Counted from the first letter of the stretch, positions 1 through 11,620 are shown. The stretch is DNA of 64,000 nucleotides from Torymus aiolomorphi (GCA_036365515.1 CM070877.1:68310022-68374021), one strand, 5' to 3'. Made by a program: numbers and translations. Notes: a model not told the origin generated them from the letters alone.

Positions 1-700
1 ATTGTATTAATACTATCTTCATTGATGCAATTAATTATCACTGTGTCTTTGTTTTTGCAAGCTACACTTTTTGTTTGTATTGTTTTATTTAGAGTTAGTT
101 GTTGATTTACTATTTTTTCAATGTCGGTTGTATCTTTGTCGTTAGTTTTTTTAATTATGAGTTTAGGTATTCTTTTACTCTTTGGCTTTATATTAGCTGT
201 TATTTCTGCGAAAGTCTTGATTTTATTGTTGTTATTGTTATTACCCTGCTTTTCTTTCGTAAGCAATTCGTTTAATATTCTATTTTTGTCTTGTAATTCA
301 CTATTAAGTTGTTTCAACAATTGGATTTCAATTCTTAAGGATTGTGTTTCATTATAGTCTTCGTACACAGTTTCATTAAGTCCCTTGTTCTTGTCATTGT
401 CCTTTTCAAGATCAATTTCACTTATAATTTCTTGTTTGATTTGTTCTTTTGTGAATAATTTAACTTGAGCTATTAATTCTCTAGCTTCTCTGCTCAAAGT
501 ACTATATGACAAGTTTGAGGTTACGGCTATATTGGCATAGTCTTGGCAGACTATAAGAGTGTTGCTAATGAATTTAACAGGACAACCGGCGATATATTTT
601 GTTACTATCTCTTTTGTGTGAAATACGCTTTCACAAAAAAGACACAAAACCGCTCCAACTTGTACTGTTGAATGACACTTATAAAATTTAGTAAGAGAGG
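1..700 (-). CDS. Retroelement ORF1/gag-like protein with PHD-like zinc motif, partial
   Basis: Reading the minus strand from about 700 down to base 1 gives an uninterrupted frame of about 225 codons that leaves the window. The N-terminal part has a C-x2-H then C-x2-C-x4-FH pattern (KCHSTV, then LCLFCESVFH), resembling the PHD-like zinc finger in ORF1 of some insect LINEs. A polar, Lys/Glu-rich helical region (QLLKQLNSELQDKNRILNEL) follows, then an Asn run and a basic segment with KTFAEIT. An open frame this long in A+T-rich DNA is unlikely by chance. No RT is visible because the window ends. The true start is not resolved; the frame stays open into a GC-rich patch near 720. The family (LINE ORF1 rather than LTR gag) is inference. 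Confidence 0.5.
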
Positions 701-1194
701 CGTCGGGAGGTTGCGTCCCCCCGGCGCCATGATGACGACTGTGATATATATATACGGATTTTTAATATGTAAATTATCTTTATGTAAATTATCTATGTCA
801 TTTGTTATTAAAGAAAACGTTTTTATATTTCATAAACTAATTTCTCAAAAAATATTTTATTTATCGACTTAAAATTTCAACCATTTATTAAACTCATTGA
901 AGAGTATATTTGGTTAAAATTTTAAGAGATTATCTTCATTCTAAGTAAACACGATTCAAAAATTTTTAAAAAGATTTTTAACCTCAAATATCTTTGGTCG
1001 TCATGGACCGATCTTTTGGGCAACAAACTCGATCTGAAGATATATAAAAGCTACATATGTACCAAATTTTATGACGATTGAATGATATTTACTCTTGTTA
1101 TCGTGCGACAACGAAAACGCAAATTTTTTATAAAATAATTTTTTTTTTAAAGTAGAGTTTCAACATTGAATTTAAAATAGTCTCACCGTACAAA

Positions 1195-1290
1195 ATAAAG
1201 TAATAAATTTTAAATATTGGAATTAAAAATTAATTAAAGGGATCAGTAAATTATGTTTGAAGAAGCTACGTGCCAATGAATTGGCAGCGG
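1195..1290. repeat. Terminal segment of a transposon family, shared with 41015-41115
   Basis: About 100 bases containing GCTGCCAATTCATTGGCACG (read on the minus strand) recur inverted at 41015-41115 with roughly 90 percent identity by eye. Here the segment lies directly after the stop of the minus-strand transposon ORF, so it looks like the 3' end of that family. At 41 kb it appears without the gene, inside the Polinton. Upstream, 900-1190 also shares blocks with 41400-41600 (the phrase TTAACCTCAAATATCT occurs in both). Confidence 0.6.
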
Positions 1291-1302
1291 TTTTTTTCGT
1301 TT

Positions 1303-2912
1303 CTAGCGAATCCTTTTATTCTCAAACGATCTGTGCAACGCGTCTCTGACTCTTTTAGTACCTCTACTTTCAGTTTCTCTCTTTAACATCCAACAGTAGT
1401 CCGTCATCATATTTACACCCCACACGCCTTGGTATCTTCTCTTCATTACTTTCAAATCTTGATGAAAACGTTGACCTTGCTCCTCACTGTAATCACCTAA
1501 GTTGTCTGGAAAGTACTCCAAATGAGAATGCAAAAAATGCAATTTAATACTCATCAGACAACCTAAACGTTGGTAGTTATCGCGCAAATAATTGACAAAT
1601 TCTTCACAGTCGTGACTTTTATGATTTCCTACAAAGTTTTCAGCAATACTTTTAAAACTCAACCAGGCTGATTTTTCTATCTCATTGATGTTATGTATAA
1701 AGTTTTGATCTTTAAACATTTTACGGATTTTCGGACCATCGAAAATACCTTCTTTTATATTGTCATCACTGAGTTTTTCAAACTGCTTATGTAAATGTAT
1801 GAAACATTGCCCTTGTTTGTCCAAAGCTTTCGTGAATTGTTTCATTAGGCCTAGCTTTATATGCAATGGAGGAAGAAGAATTTTTGACTGTTCGATCAAT
1901 GGTTCTCGTATAACGTTATGACTACCTCGATTCAGTGCATTTCTATTTTGCCATTCTGTTTGTTTGTAATGCTTCACGCGATCCCTACTATCCCATAAGC
2001 AAAAAACATGGAAACTCAGTGAATCCTGCCTGCTGTTTTAGTATGATTGAAATGATTAAGTCCCCGCAAACGTTCCACTTGTAATATGCATAATTAATTA
2101 ATTTTTTCTAAGGCTTATTTCATATTTTTATAAGATTCTTTGAGCTTAGTAGAGCGACGTATTGCAATGCTCGCGTACTTATTTCCGCTGTGTAGCAGAA
2201 CTGCTTTTAAGAAAAACGTTGCAAAGAATCTATGATAAGTCTCCATTCATTGGGTTGATATATGTTTGCTTTCATTCATTTAGCAGACCTCTAACGTCCG
2301 CATAATATACTATATCGAGAGTAAAATATTTCCTTAACTCTTTTTCCTGCTCTCTATATATGAAAGATTTAGTCCCTGGTTGTGCCAAGCCACACCTTAT
2401 AAGTACTGAGGACGTAAATCCAATATCTTTCGATACACCAGTATCTCGGATAAAATCGTTTAACTCCTTCTGATTAAAGTGTTTTTAACCTCGTTTCTTA
2501 TCAACTGGAACGTACTCGTCATCGCTTTCGTTTACTTCACTTACACTGTCTCCGGTTTGCTCGTTTTCGGTCTCTTCATCTTCATATTCCTCAATATTAT
2601 CTACTTCAATGTCATCTTCATCTAAATCGCTTCCTTTAGCATCTTGTTCATCTACAATACTTTCGTTGATTCATGACCATCAAACGAACTTTCTTCCATT
2701 TTTTCTTCATCGGGCGCATTGACGTGTAATTTCAAAACTGGTTTCGTCATTGAAGATAAGTTTGCGTAATTTATCTTTGATTTAGTCTTTGCGGTGAAAC
2801 CACAAACCACAGTCATGCAAAAGTAGCAGTCCTCGCGTATTTGTGGTTGAGACCATCGAGTTGGTGTTGAAAATTTTAAAATTTTATCCCTCTTACTTTT
2901 ATCAAGTGCCAC
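1303..2912 (-). pseudogene. Broken arthropod transposon gene, minus-strand copy
   Basis: Fragments of one long protein are spread over three frames on the minus strand. The N-terminal piece (2912-2652) has CYFCMT followed by GFTAKTKSKI. A middle piece (about 2650-2000) keeps an acidic stretch. The C-terminal 224 aa (1977-1303) contain LLPPLHIKLGLMKQFTKALD and DNLGDYSEEQG...RFHQD and end near DYCWMLKRE. I recognise this as a highly repeated arthropod transposon-encoded protein (common in aphids and spiders), but I cannot assign catalytic chemistry. The copy at 3795-5223 is its inverted partner. Multiple frameshifts make it non-functional. Confidence 0.6.
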
Positions 2913-3794
2913 ACATTATTTGTGGGGCCCACGTTGTGTCTTCTGGAAGTATCTCTACGCCAAAACATTCAAGAAAAATCTCTCTATTCACATTTGTAAT
3001 AAATCTTCGGTATTTTTGAACCTCAAATTAACCACACAAGTAGCAAAAAATATTTCGATCTTTATTACCCTTGTGATTTGCGATAAGGCTGCTTGTAGCA
3101 TTGTACCCAACACAGGCCAAGTCGCCCATCTGTGAAGAGCTGCGGTCACATAATGACGATATCTGCGAGCCCGCTTGCTGACCCTGACCAGCCACCGATA
3201 CTGGATTTCCGAGTTCCTGCATCGTAAAAGATACATTTCTTGTACCTGCCATAACGGCTTAAGACTTCCCAGAGATCTTTCCAGAATTTTAAAACAAAAC
3301 TGGGCATAAAAAAACAAAAAATTTGCAAAAGATATACTGTTGCTCGCCGTCACCGCGTAGAGGTACTCTGGGTGGAGGTATATGCAATGTATCTTTTTTT
3401 CACACGTTTACGACTTGGCTTGTGTTAGGTACAATGCTACAAAAAGACTTATCGTAAATCAGAAGTGCGATAAACATTGAAATATTCTTTATTACTTGTG
3501 TGGTCAGTTTGAGGTGGAAAAATACCGAAGATTTATTAAAAATGCGAATAGAGAGATTTTCTTAAATGCATAGAAATTCTTACAAAAGACACAACGTGGG
3601 CTCCACAAGGCATGTGTAGTAGTTGGCTGCAGATGTTCAATCGATGAAAAGAGTTAAAATATGATAAATTTGTTTCATTTTTCCGCGAACAACAAGCAGC
3701 AACCACAAACACACGAATGCTGCTCCTACACGAATGCGGTAAATGATTTTAATAAACATTAAATCAAAGATTTAATTACGCAAGCATATCTTCA

Positions 3795-5223
3795 ATGACA
3801 AAACTAGTTTTTAAATCACATGTGAATGCATCCGATAAAGACAAAATAAAACAAAGTTCTTTAGATGATCATGAATCTATAGAAGTATATAAGCAAGGTA
3901 CAAAGGAAAGAGATTTACACGAAGATGACATGTATTGAGGAATACGAAGAAGGCTAAAGTGAGCAAACCCAAATCAGTGCACGTGAAGTAAATAAAAGCG
4001 ATGATGAGTACGTTCCAGCTGGTAAGAAACGATTTCGAAAATACTTCAATCAAAAAGAGTTAAGCGATTTTATGCGAGATACTGGTATATCGAAAGATAT
4101 TGGATTTACGTCCTCAGTACTTATAAGGCGTGGCTTGGCACAACCAGCGGCTAAATCTTTCATACATAGAGAGCAGGAAAAAGAGTTAAGGAAATATTTT
4201 CCTCTCCATGAAGATAATAAGGTAGTATATTGTGCGGACTTTAGAGGTCTGCTAAATTAATGAAAGCAAACGTATATCAACCCAATAAATAGAGACTTTT
4301 CATAGATTCTTTGCAACGTAGCTTAAAAACAGTTCTGTTACACAGCGGAAATAAGTACGCGAGCATTGCAATACGTCGCTCTACTAAGCTCAAAGAATCT
4401 TATAAAAATATGAAATAAGCCTTAGAAAAAATTAATTAATTATGCATATTACAAGTGGAACGTTTGCGGGGACTTAAACATCATTTCTATCATACTAAAA
4501 CAGCAGGCAGGATTCACTGAGTTTCCATGCTTTTTGTGCTTATGGGATAGTAGGGATCGCCTGAAGCATTACAAACAAACAGCATGGCAAAATAGAAATG
4601 CAGTGAATCGAGGCAGTCATAACGTTATACGAGAACCATTGACCGAACAGTCAAAAATTCTTCTTCCTCCATTGCATATAAAGCTAGGCCTAATGAAACA
4701 ATTCACAAAAGCTTTGGACAAACAAGGGCAATGTTTCACACACTTACATAAGCAGTTTGAAAAACTCAGTGATGCCAATATAAAAGAAGGTATTTTCTAT
4801 GGTTCCAAAATCCGTAAAAAGTTTAAAGATCAAAACTTTATACATCACATGAATGAGATAGAAAAATCAGCCTGGTTGAGTTTTAAAAGTATTGCTGAAA
4901 ACTTTTTAGGAAATCATAAAAGTCACGACTATGAAGAGCTTGTCAATTGTTTGCTCGATAACTACCAATGTTTAGGTTGTTTGATGAGTGCTAAATTGCA
5001 TTTTTCGCATTCTCATCTGGAGTACTTTCCAGACAACTTAGGTGATTACAGTGAGGAGCAAGGTGAACGTTTTCATCAAGATTTGAAAGTAATGGAGAGA
5101 AGATACCAAAGCGTGTGGGGTGTAAATATGTTGGCGGACTACTGTTGGATGTTAAAAAGAGAAACTTAACATAGAGGTATTAAAAGAGTCAGAGACCCAT
5201 TGCACAGATCGTTTGAGAATAAA
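3795..5223 (+). pseudogene. Broken arthropod transposon gene, plus-strand copy
   Basis: This is the inverted paralogue of the gene at 1303-2912. Pieces in order: a start-like MTKLVFKSHVNA at 3795; a 62-aa piece (4072-4260) with GISKDIGFTSSV and KVVYCADFRGLLN; an unlisted frame with RSLKTVLLHSGNKYASIA near 4320-4370; then 211 aa (4534-5169) with CLWDSRDRLKHYK, PPLHIKLGLMKQFTKAL and YSEEQGERFHQDLKVM. It ends at a premature TAA after KRET, where the minus copy continues for about 20 more residues. At least three frame changes separate the pieces. The regular spacing of the same motifs in both copies shows one ancestral gene. Confidence 0.6.
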
Positions 5224-5267
5224 AGGGTTCGTTATAAACGGAAAAAAGTATAACTTTTTTTCATTAA

Positions 5268-5634
5268 CATTTAAGAAACTGCACGATGGTTTTAAGGGTT
5301 TAAAGTTTAAGGGCTTAAGGGCTAAGGGTTAAGGGTTTAAGAGTTAAGGGTTAAGGGTTTAGGGGTTAAGGGTTTGAAGGTTAAGGGTTTAAAGGTTAAG
5401 GATTTAAGGGTTAAGGCATAAAGGTTTAAGGGTTAAGGGTTAACGGTTTAAGAGTTAAGGGTTAAGGGTTAATGGGTTAAGGGTCTAAGGGTTTAAAGTT
5501 AAGGGTTTAAGGGTTTACAGGTTAAGGGTTTAAGGATTAAGGGTTTAAGGGTTTAAGCGTTTAAGGCTTTAAGGCTTTAAGGGTTTAGGGTTTAAGGTTT
5601 TAAGGATTTAAGGGTTTAATGGTTTAAGGTTAAA
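5268..5634. repeat. Telomere-like GGGTTTAA/GGGTTAA minisatellite
   Basis: About 365 bases of degenerate tandem units of 7-9 bases, mostly AAGGGTTT or AAGGGTTA, with little else. The run continues for a few bases at 6400-6410 beyond an inserted MITE. It resembles interstitial telomeric-type sequence. The canonical insect repeat is TTAGG, so this may instead be a simple minisatellite. Confidence 0.7.
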
Positions 5635-6399
5635 CCCTACTGAGAAAGTGCAGCTGATTATCAGCTGATAATCAGCTGATAATCTGGTGATAATCGTGCC
5701 AAAATGGCATCTGATTATCGGCTGATTTTCACATGAAAATTTATCGTTTAAAATTTATTTATTATTAATTATTCTTATTTAATGTTATAAATTATTATTA
5801 TCGTTCATTTACTTGAATCTATACGATTAACTAATGTATTTAAAATAATGTACACTGTGGCAAAACAGTTTTGAATTATTTGTCATAATTTAGGAATGTA
5901 AAATTAAAATTAACAATAATAAATGATAATAATAATTAATAATAAATCAAAATATCAACAGGATTTTCAGGTCAAAATCAGCTGATAATCAGATGATAAT
6001 CACCTCTCAGTCACCTTATAATTACCCGACTCTGAGATGATTATCAGCTGATATTCACCAGAAAATCATGTTGATATTTTCATTTATTATGAATAATTAT
6101 TATTATTAATTATTGTTAGTAATGCTACATTCTTAAATTGTAAGAAATAATTCAAAACCTCTTTGTCAGCATCTACATTTTTTGTCATTTTTTCCAACAC
6201 ATTAATTAATCGTAGGTTCAAGTAAATGAACCATGATAGTACTTTATAATAATAAATAACTATAATTAATAATAAATAAATTTTAAAGGATAAATTTTCA
6301 TGTGAAAATCAGCTGCTAATCAGGTGCCGTTTTGTCACGATTATCACCTGATTATCAACTGATTATCAGCTGATAATCAGCTGTACTTTTTCAGTAGGG
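5635..6399. mobile_element. Fold-back MITE with CCCTACTGA termini
   Basis: The 765-base segment starts CCCTACTGAGAAAGTGCAGC and ends with the near complement (GCTGTACTTTTTCAGTAGGG). The termini contain repeated CAGCTGATTATCAGCTGATA-type palindromes, and inverted similarity continues for more than 200 bases inward (TTTTCACATGAAAATTTA versus its complement near 6300). There is no ORF. It sits inside the GGGTTTAA minisatellite, which flanks it on both sides. A clear target-site duplication is not visible. Confidence 0.7.
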
Positions 6400-6410
6400 A
6401 AGGGTTTAGG

Positions 6411-8099
6411 AATACCACTGATGATATTCATGATATCAGTTTTCCACAATTTTCTGCATTTTTCGGCAATTTTCAGTCACTTACAGTGATTTGCACAAAA
6501 TCAGAGGATGAAAGGATCGAATGGACAGTGTATTCTCATTCAGCGAGTCAAAATACATGGGAATATGACTCAACGGGGTTCGAATACCTTCTACAATACT
6601 ATTCACTGGTGGACTTCATAAGTCCAGTTTTCCGCAATATTCCGCTTTTATGTTAAAATTTACGCCAAACCAGGGGCTGATGGAACCAAACGGTCAGTAG
6701 ATTCGTGTTCAGCACGTCAAAATACATAAGGATATGATACTCAGTGTTCCGTGACAGACCACTTTTTTGTGTGCCTGTGTAATGTACCAACAGTTATTGG
6801 ATTAATAATCATGGTAAAAAATATAAAAAAAAAGAAATAAAATTATTGAATATAATTTCAACAGTATTACGTTGGTTACAACTTTCTTCTACGTACAAGC
6901 AGCATATACTGTAGTGGTTTTCAAATTATTGGTAATCTACTACATTTTTTGGTAATCTACTATATTTTCAGATTATTTATGAAAAAATGAGAAATCTATA
7001 AAAACAGAGAAATATGTATGATTCCGCAATTCGGAAAGTAAAAATATGTTACAGTTGATTTTAAGATGGCAAGAATAAAAAAAACACGTGTCGAATATTT
7101 GTAGTATACACTTGGATAAACAGAAATCGAAATCAATTATAACTCGGTTCCAGCGTCACTACTGCTTACAAATAGTATATCACAGTCGTAAGATGTATGA
7201 ATAGAAAAATCAACATTAACCAGTGAATAATGATGTTTTTGAAATGTCATACTTATAACACGAATACTAGTACATTATGCAACAAGAAAGTATAGTTGGA
7301 GGTTATTCCCGCAGGTGGCTATAAGGCAGTAATCACTCAAGGAAATAATCGACTTTACTCCGTGCTGTATGTACCGTGAACTGTATTTCAGACCTAATTG
7401 TGTAGCCCCACTTTGTTGTCATGAAAGACCTCCTCGACCCCCCACCCGTTGTTCTGACCTTGAAATAACCTCTGGGAGCTCCTTGACCAAGGCCATAATG
7501 ACGTATTTAAACGTAGAAAATTTCAGTCTCTATGTCAGGTAAATAAAATATTGGTTCCTATTAAAAAAATCGAAGTTGACCTTGAAATGACCTTCAAATT
7601 GGACCCCTAGGTCAAAGTGGATGGTACCACTTGATGACCTTGTCTAATTATTAAAAATATTTTTTTAAATGTGATTCTAACGAGAGAAAGCGTTAATAAA
7701 TTAAAATTGGGCACTGACTATTTGTATTTGTGTTTTGACTCGCTATATAGACTCGAAGGAAAAAAAAAGGAAACACGTGTCGAATATTTTTTGTCTCTCA
7801 TTCGAGTCATATAATCATAATAATTATTTATTACTATTTTCTATCTGAAACTGATGCGTTTTTAATGCCGAAAATACCTATTTTTATCAATTCGGGAGTG
7901 GTTTTAACTCCCTAAACCAGCGAGTTGGCAAAAATAAAAAAACGCGTATCGAGTATTTTTGATACTCAATTCACCAGCAAAGTTTCATGGTAGTCGGTGA
8001 TTCACACCAATCTGCCTCCCCTTGTTAGTTTTATAAATTTTGTAACAGATTTTAATATTATAATTTTTAAATTATCTTACAGAGTTAAATATTACAAAT
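6411..8099. other. No gene seen; A+T-rich repeat-derived DNA
   Basis: I see no convincing coding region. Near 7560 the phrase GACCTTGAAATGACCTTCAA resembles the terminal region of the mariner at 58.6 and 62.5 kb, so part of this stretch is probably decayed mariner DNA. Two related phrases (AACACGTGTCGAATATT near 7083 and 7772, AACGCGTATCGAGTATTTTT near 7945) recur and hint at old tandem duplication. Confidence 0.4.
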
Positions 8100-8149
8100 T
8101 TTAAATTATAGAGTTCAACTGATGAGAATTTTTTCATCGGCCTTACAGT

Positions 8150-8375
8150 CTTATAAATTAAATTAAAATAATTAATATTTATGGCAGTCAGATTGCCCTT
8201 GTTCATAATCACCCACGCAGAATCTGAAATAAAAACTTAATTAAAACCTGGAAAAAGAACTTTATTAGCAAAGGACTATCTGACTGCCCCCCACTACCAA
8301 ATTACCCAATTGCCCAACGTTTCATACCCGCTCCGGCTCCTCCTCAGAGACTGAAATGAAACCCGCGATACACCT
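8150..8375. repeat. Left inverted pseudo-LTR of Penelope-like element
   Basis: This segment is the inverted match of 9715-9880: TTGCCCAACGTTTCAT at 8311-8326 and its complement ATGAAACGTTGGGCAA at 9720, plus the GGCAGTCAGAT phrases and the AAACTTAATTAAAACCTGG block. Read on the minus strand it contains CTGAGGAGGAGCC followed by GAAACGTTGGGC. This is the position where Penelope-like elements carry hammerhead ribozyme cores, but here the core is degenerate. Confidence 0.6.
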
Positions 8376-8670
8376 CCTTATATACCCATACCAACTTATT
8401 TCCTTTTACCCCCACCACCATCCACCTTCTCCTCTCCAACTTTCTATTCTTACTTAAATTAATAACGAATGATAAATGTTATCTAATTTACTTCACTCTA
8501 CCATTAAATTTACATTATTTCGATTCCTTAGAATGTGAATACTTTCAAGGCTTTCTCTCTTATATTTATTCTTAATCCCTTGTTCCAAAATATCCACATT
8601 CCCAAAATCGAAAGAATGCAAACTATTTAAACAGTGTTCTTTCAAACCTGATGTTTATATATTCTCTTCT

Positions 8671-9625
8671 TCAAATATCTACTCGTTCGACCAATATAAC
8701 ATCCATTACAATCCCTACAATTATCATCCTTGTCTTTACAATTACTAAATTATTATCGTTTCTAAAGAAAACTTGAATATTATGTTTACTAAAAACCCTT
8801 CTAATCCTTCCCGACAAACCTCTAACATATGGTAAACTAAAATATGCTTTCTTTCCCTTTCTATTCCTTGTTCGATTATCTGCCCGCTTCTTCAATCCAC
8901 CATTATAAATTTCCCAGACTCTCTCATCATTTTATCAATAAATTTTACCGGATAACTATTCTTAATAAATGTTTCTCTAACTAAATTTAAATTCTTTTTC
9001 CTAAAATCTTTATGTGACAATTTAATCGCTCTGTCAATGACACCTTTGATCGCACCTGTCTTGTTTCCGAATTGGTGGTGAGAATCAAAATTTAAAAATC
9101 TACCTGACCATGTAGGTTTTCTACACCAATCTAATTTCGCTCTATTATTATTAACTCTAATGACTCTAATATCTAAAAAACTCAATTGATTATCTGACTC
9201 GACCTCCTTTGCGAATTTAATTCTATCATGGATAGAATTAAACACATCCACCATATCATCCACAAAACATTCAAGTAGAACTGCAAAAATGTCATCAATA
9301 TATCTTTTAAAAATAATTGGCTGAAAAACCAACTTAGACAAAGCAACACTTTCCAATTTTTCGATTACTAAATTCGCTATAACAGATGATAAAGGTGATC
9401 CCATTGGACAACCATATCTGCTCATATAAACTATTATCAAAAGAAAATTGTGTTTTTAAAAATCAAATTAAGTGCCTTTACAAATTCATCTTTTGTTAAA
9501 CTAGTATGTACTTTAATTTCAGACCATGTATCTTATATAATATCATTCAACAACTCTAGAGGTATATTTGTAAACAAAGACACTACATCCAATGAAATCA
9601 TCCTATGATCATTTAGAATAACAAT
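8671..9625 (-). pseudogene. Penelope-like element RT and GIY-YIG remnant
   Basis: On the minus strand the order is reverse transcriptase motif A (SLDVVSLFTNIP near 9600-9560, in a frame with internal stops), then a 182-aa open piece (9440-8892) with MGSPLSSVIANLVIEKLE and the catalytic FKRYIDDIFAV, then a short piece (8895-8671) with YFSLPYVRGLSGRIRRVF. A frame change after this leads into CRDCNGCYIGRTSRYLKKRI-like codons, which match the start of a GIY-YIG nuclease. RT of the telomerase-related type followed by GIY-YIG is the signature of Penelope-like retroelements. Several stops and frameshifts and loss of the 5' end make it dead. Confidence 0.8.
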
Positions 9626-9714
9626 ATCTTTCATTATATCATAAAAACCCCAACTATCTTTAATATATGAATTTATCAACTATCTTTAATATATGAATTT
9701 ATCAACTATCTTGA

Positions 9715-9900
9715 ATATATGAAACGTTGGGCAATTGGGCAATTTGGTGGTGGGGGGCAGTCAGATAGTCTTTTACTAATAAAGTTTTTTTTTTCCAGGT
9801 TTTAATTAAGTTTTTATTTCAGATTCTGTGGGGGTGATTATAAACAAGGGCAATCTGACTGCTATAAATATTAATTATTTTAATTTAATTTTTAAGACTG
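9715..9900. repeat. Right inverted pseudo-LTR of Penelope-like element
   Basis: Inverted partner of 8150-8375, with the shared phrases ATGAAACGTTGGGCAATTGG and TTAATTAAGTTTTTATTTCAG. Together the two copies bracket the RT/endonuclease remnant, as in the inverted terminal arrangement known for Penelope-like elements. A 26-base phrase just inside (ATATGAATTTATCAACTATCTT) is tandemly repeated at 9660-9715. Confidence 0.6.
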
Positions 9901-9950
9901 TAAGACCGATGAAAAAATTCTCATCAGTTGATAGTAAGCTATCAACCAAG

Positions 9951-10013
9951 CTCTATACCTTTAAAAATATTACTTATGCAGTCGACATAAGTAATATTTT
10001 TAAAGGTATAGAG
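9951..10013. repeat. Perfect 28-base hairpin
   Basis: Arms 9951-9978 and 9986-10013 are exact reverse complements around the 7-base loop CAGTCGA. They start CTCTATACC and end GGTATAGAG. Nothing nearby is coding. This is either a short fold-back insertion or a cruciform-prone sequence. Confidence 0.85.
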
Positions 10014-10037
10014 TTCAATATTATAAATTTTAAATAT

Positions 10038-10143
10038 TGTGGCATCATGGGGCAGCACAACAAACCCCCCACCACTGACCGTTCAATGATCTCAAGGTGG
10101 TCAGTCGTGGGGGGTTTGTTTGTCTGCCCCATGGTGCCGCAAT
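10038..10143. repeat. Long GC-rich hairpin
   Basis: Arms of about 44 bases (10038-10080 and 10097-10143) pair with few mismatches. The left arm holds GGCATCATGGGGCAGC and ACAAACCCCCCACCACTGACC; the right arm holds the complements. The loop is about 16 bases (GTTCAATGATCTCAAG). Size and pairing are like a pre-miRNA or a very short MITE. Expression is unknown. Confidence 0.8.
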
Positions 10144-10327
10144 AACTACTCACATTCTCGAGAATCCAGTTCGCACCCTGGATGCTGCTAGTGACAATGG
10201 ATTTTTCACCAATAATCAACCTTCTTCTTCCAACGAAGCATCAAACATGTTTCAGCCAACCACACAATAATCAACCTTCTTCTTCCAACGAACCATCAAG
10301 AATGTTTCGGCCAACCACACTGCATCA

Positions 10328-10801
10328 ATGGGCCAACTCAACAAGCCTCCTCGACAACCAGCTGGATGCTCATTATACAAGGGGCGTTACTTCTTTGCTT
10401 ACTGCTACAATTTTCTGCAGATGGATGCGAGCGGGAGGAATGCCCACACAGGACAATCGAGAACCTGCAGAAATTGTCGACGGGTGAGACACGTTGTCAC
10501 TACGTGTCATACACAGGGTCGTTGCAGAGCCCCTAACTGCAAGTCTCCGCACGACACTTTGCTGCATGACTGCTATAAGGAGGAGAGTAGCTGCTCTACC
10601 TCTATGCAGTCAAAGAGGGACCCTGTGGACACGCATACGACAAGTATCACCAATGAAGGGAATGTTAGCGAATCTTCATGCACAGATAGTATGGTGCTTT
10701 TAGCTACTATCTCTGTTATTTTGAAGTCTCCGCAAGGGGCTCAGCTCACTAAGCATTGGTGGATCCTGTGGATAGTTCGAGGAATGTGGCATTGGCGATA
10801 A
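10328..10801 (+). pseudogene. BEL/Pao-type gag/protease fragment
   Basis: The 157-aa frame has a CCHC zinc knuckle (CRNCRRVRHVVTTC) directly followed by GRCRAPNCKSPHDTLLH. This double motif is typical of the gag/pol junction of BEL/Pao retrotransposons. Further on, VLLATISVILKSPQGAQL resembles the start of the aspartic protease region. There the expected ALVDPG-type active-site phrase appears only in a neighbouring frame, so a frameshift is present near 10755. No RT follows. Upstream, 10182-10330 contains two near-identical direct repeats of AATCAACCTTCTTCTTCCAA. Confidence 0.55.
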
Positions 10802-11620
10802 ATAAAGAGTCAAACACTAGTATTTGTTGAACTGGCGTTTATTTAAAGTAGCTGGCGTTAAATATTCGAACGCGCTGTATACTGACTAGCGGCTGAATGG
10901 GAACTGGCGATACTTGCTTCGCGTCTACAAATCCGCGAGTAGCGACGACTGGAATGTCGCAAAAGTAGGGATAGAGCTGAGCTATTAATAGAATAGCTCG
11001 TGTAATGACTATTGTGAGTGAGCTGAGTGTAAGAGTGTACGTATGCATGTAAATACTTGGCGTATGGTGTGTATACATTATTTGAGATTGCGTTACAATT
11101 TTTAACACGTATGAATCGTGAACACACGTGCTCTTCCTTTCTTCGTATTCCAAACTCAACAAATTTATAATTACACTACCGATTAGCTTTGAAGAGATTA
11201 GAATTTAGGAGAAATTTATTTAATAAATATTTTGTTTCTTCTTTTGTGACTTAATCGAATGGTTTTTTATTGCTCACACCTATCCAGCGCTACGCCAATT
11301 CTGTTCGGCAGCACGACGCGAGTACGCCGCACTCAATGGGAGTTAAATTCGTAATTCTTTCAATATTTATATTTAATTATTTTTAATAACAGAGCAGCTC
11401 TCGCGCGTGCACATGTATTTCGGAAACTAAGCATCCTCGATCAAAGATGATCCTTCCTCACCCCTAAAAGAGTCAACCAAGAGTACGGATTGATTAGATT
11501 TGAGAGCGAAATTAAATAGGAATTCTTTTGCATAAAATGAATAGGACTATATTTTTTCACAATTGCTGGGGACCAAGATAACCGCGGGTGGGAAAACCTA
11601 CTAGGCAGTAGTCTTCCTCC
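10802..11620. other. No gene recognised
   Basis: Unassigned sequence following the gag fragment. Minus-strand open frames at 10839-11162 are short, overlap one another and contain no recognisable domain. It may be decayed LTR or retroelement leader sequence. Confidence 0.3.

Larger units (their letters stand above)
1290..5250. repeat. Large imperfect inverted repeat (arms ~1.8 kb)
   Basis: The left arm (about 1290-3120) and right arm (about 3410-5250) are reverse complements over most of their length. Examples: GTTCCACTTGTAATATGCAT at about 2072 matches its complement near 4440, and the phrase around AATCTTCGGTATTTTT near 3003 returns inverted near 3520. The spacer is about 290 bases. Each arm carries one copy of the same transposon gene, pointing outward. 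The arms have diverged by point changes and indels. Confidence 0.65.

Noticed and set aside
121..357. 78-aa hydrophobic plus-strand frame
   Set aside because: Shadow of the long minus-strand ORF; T-rich strand gives Leu/Phe/Ser runs.
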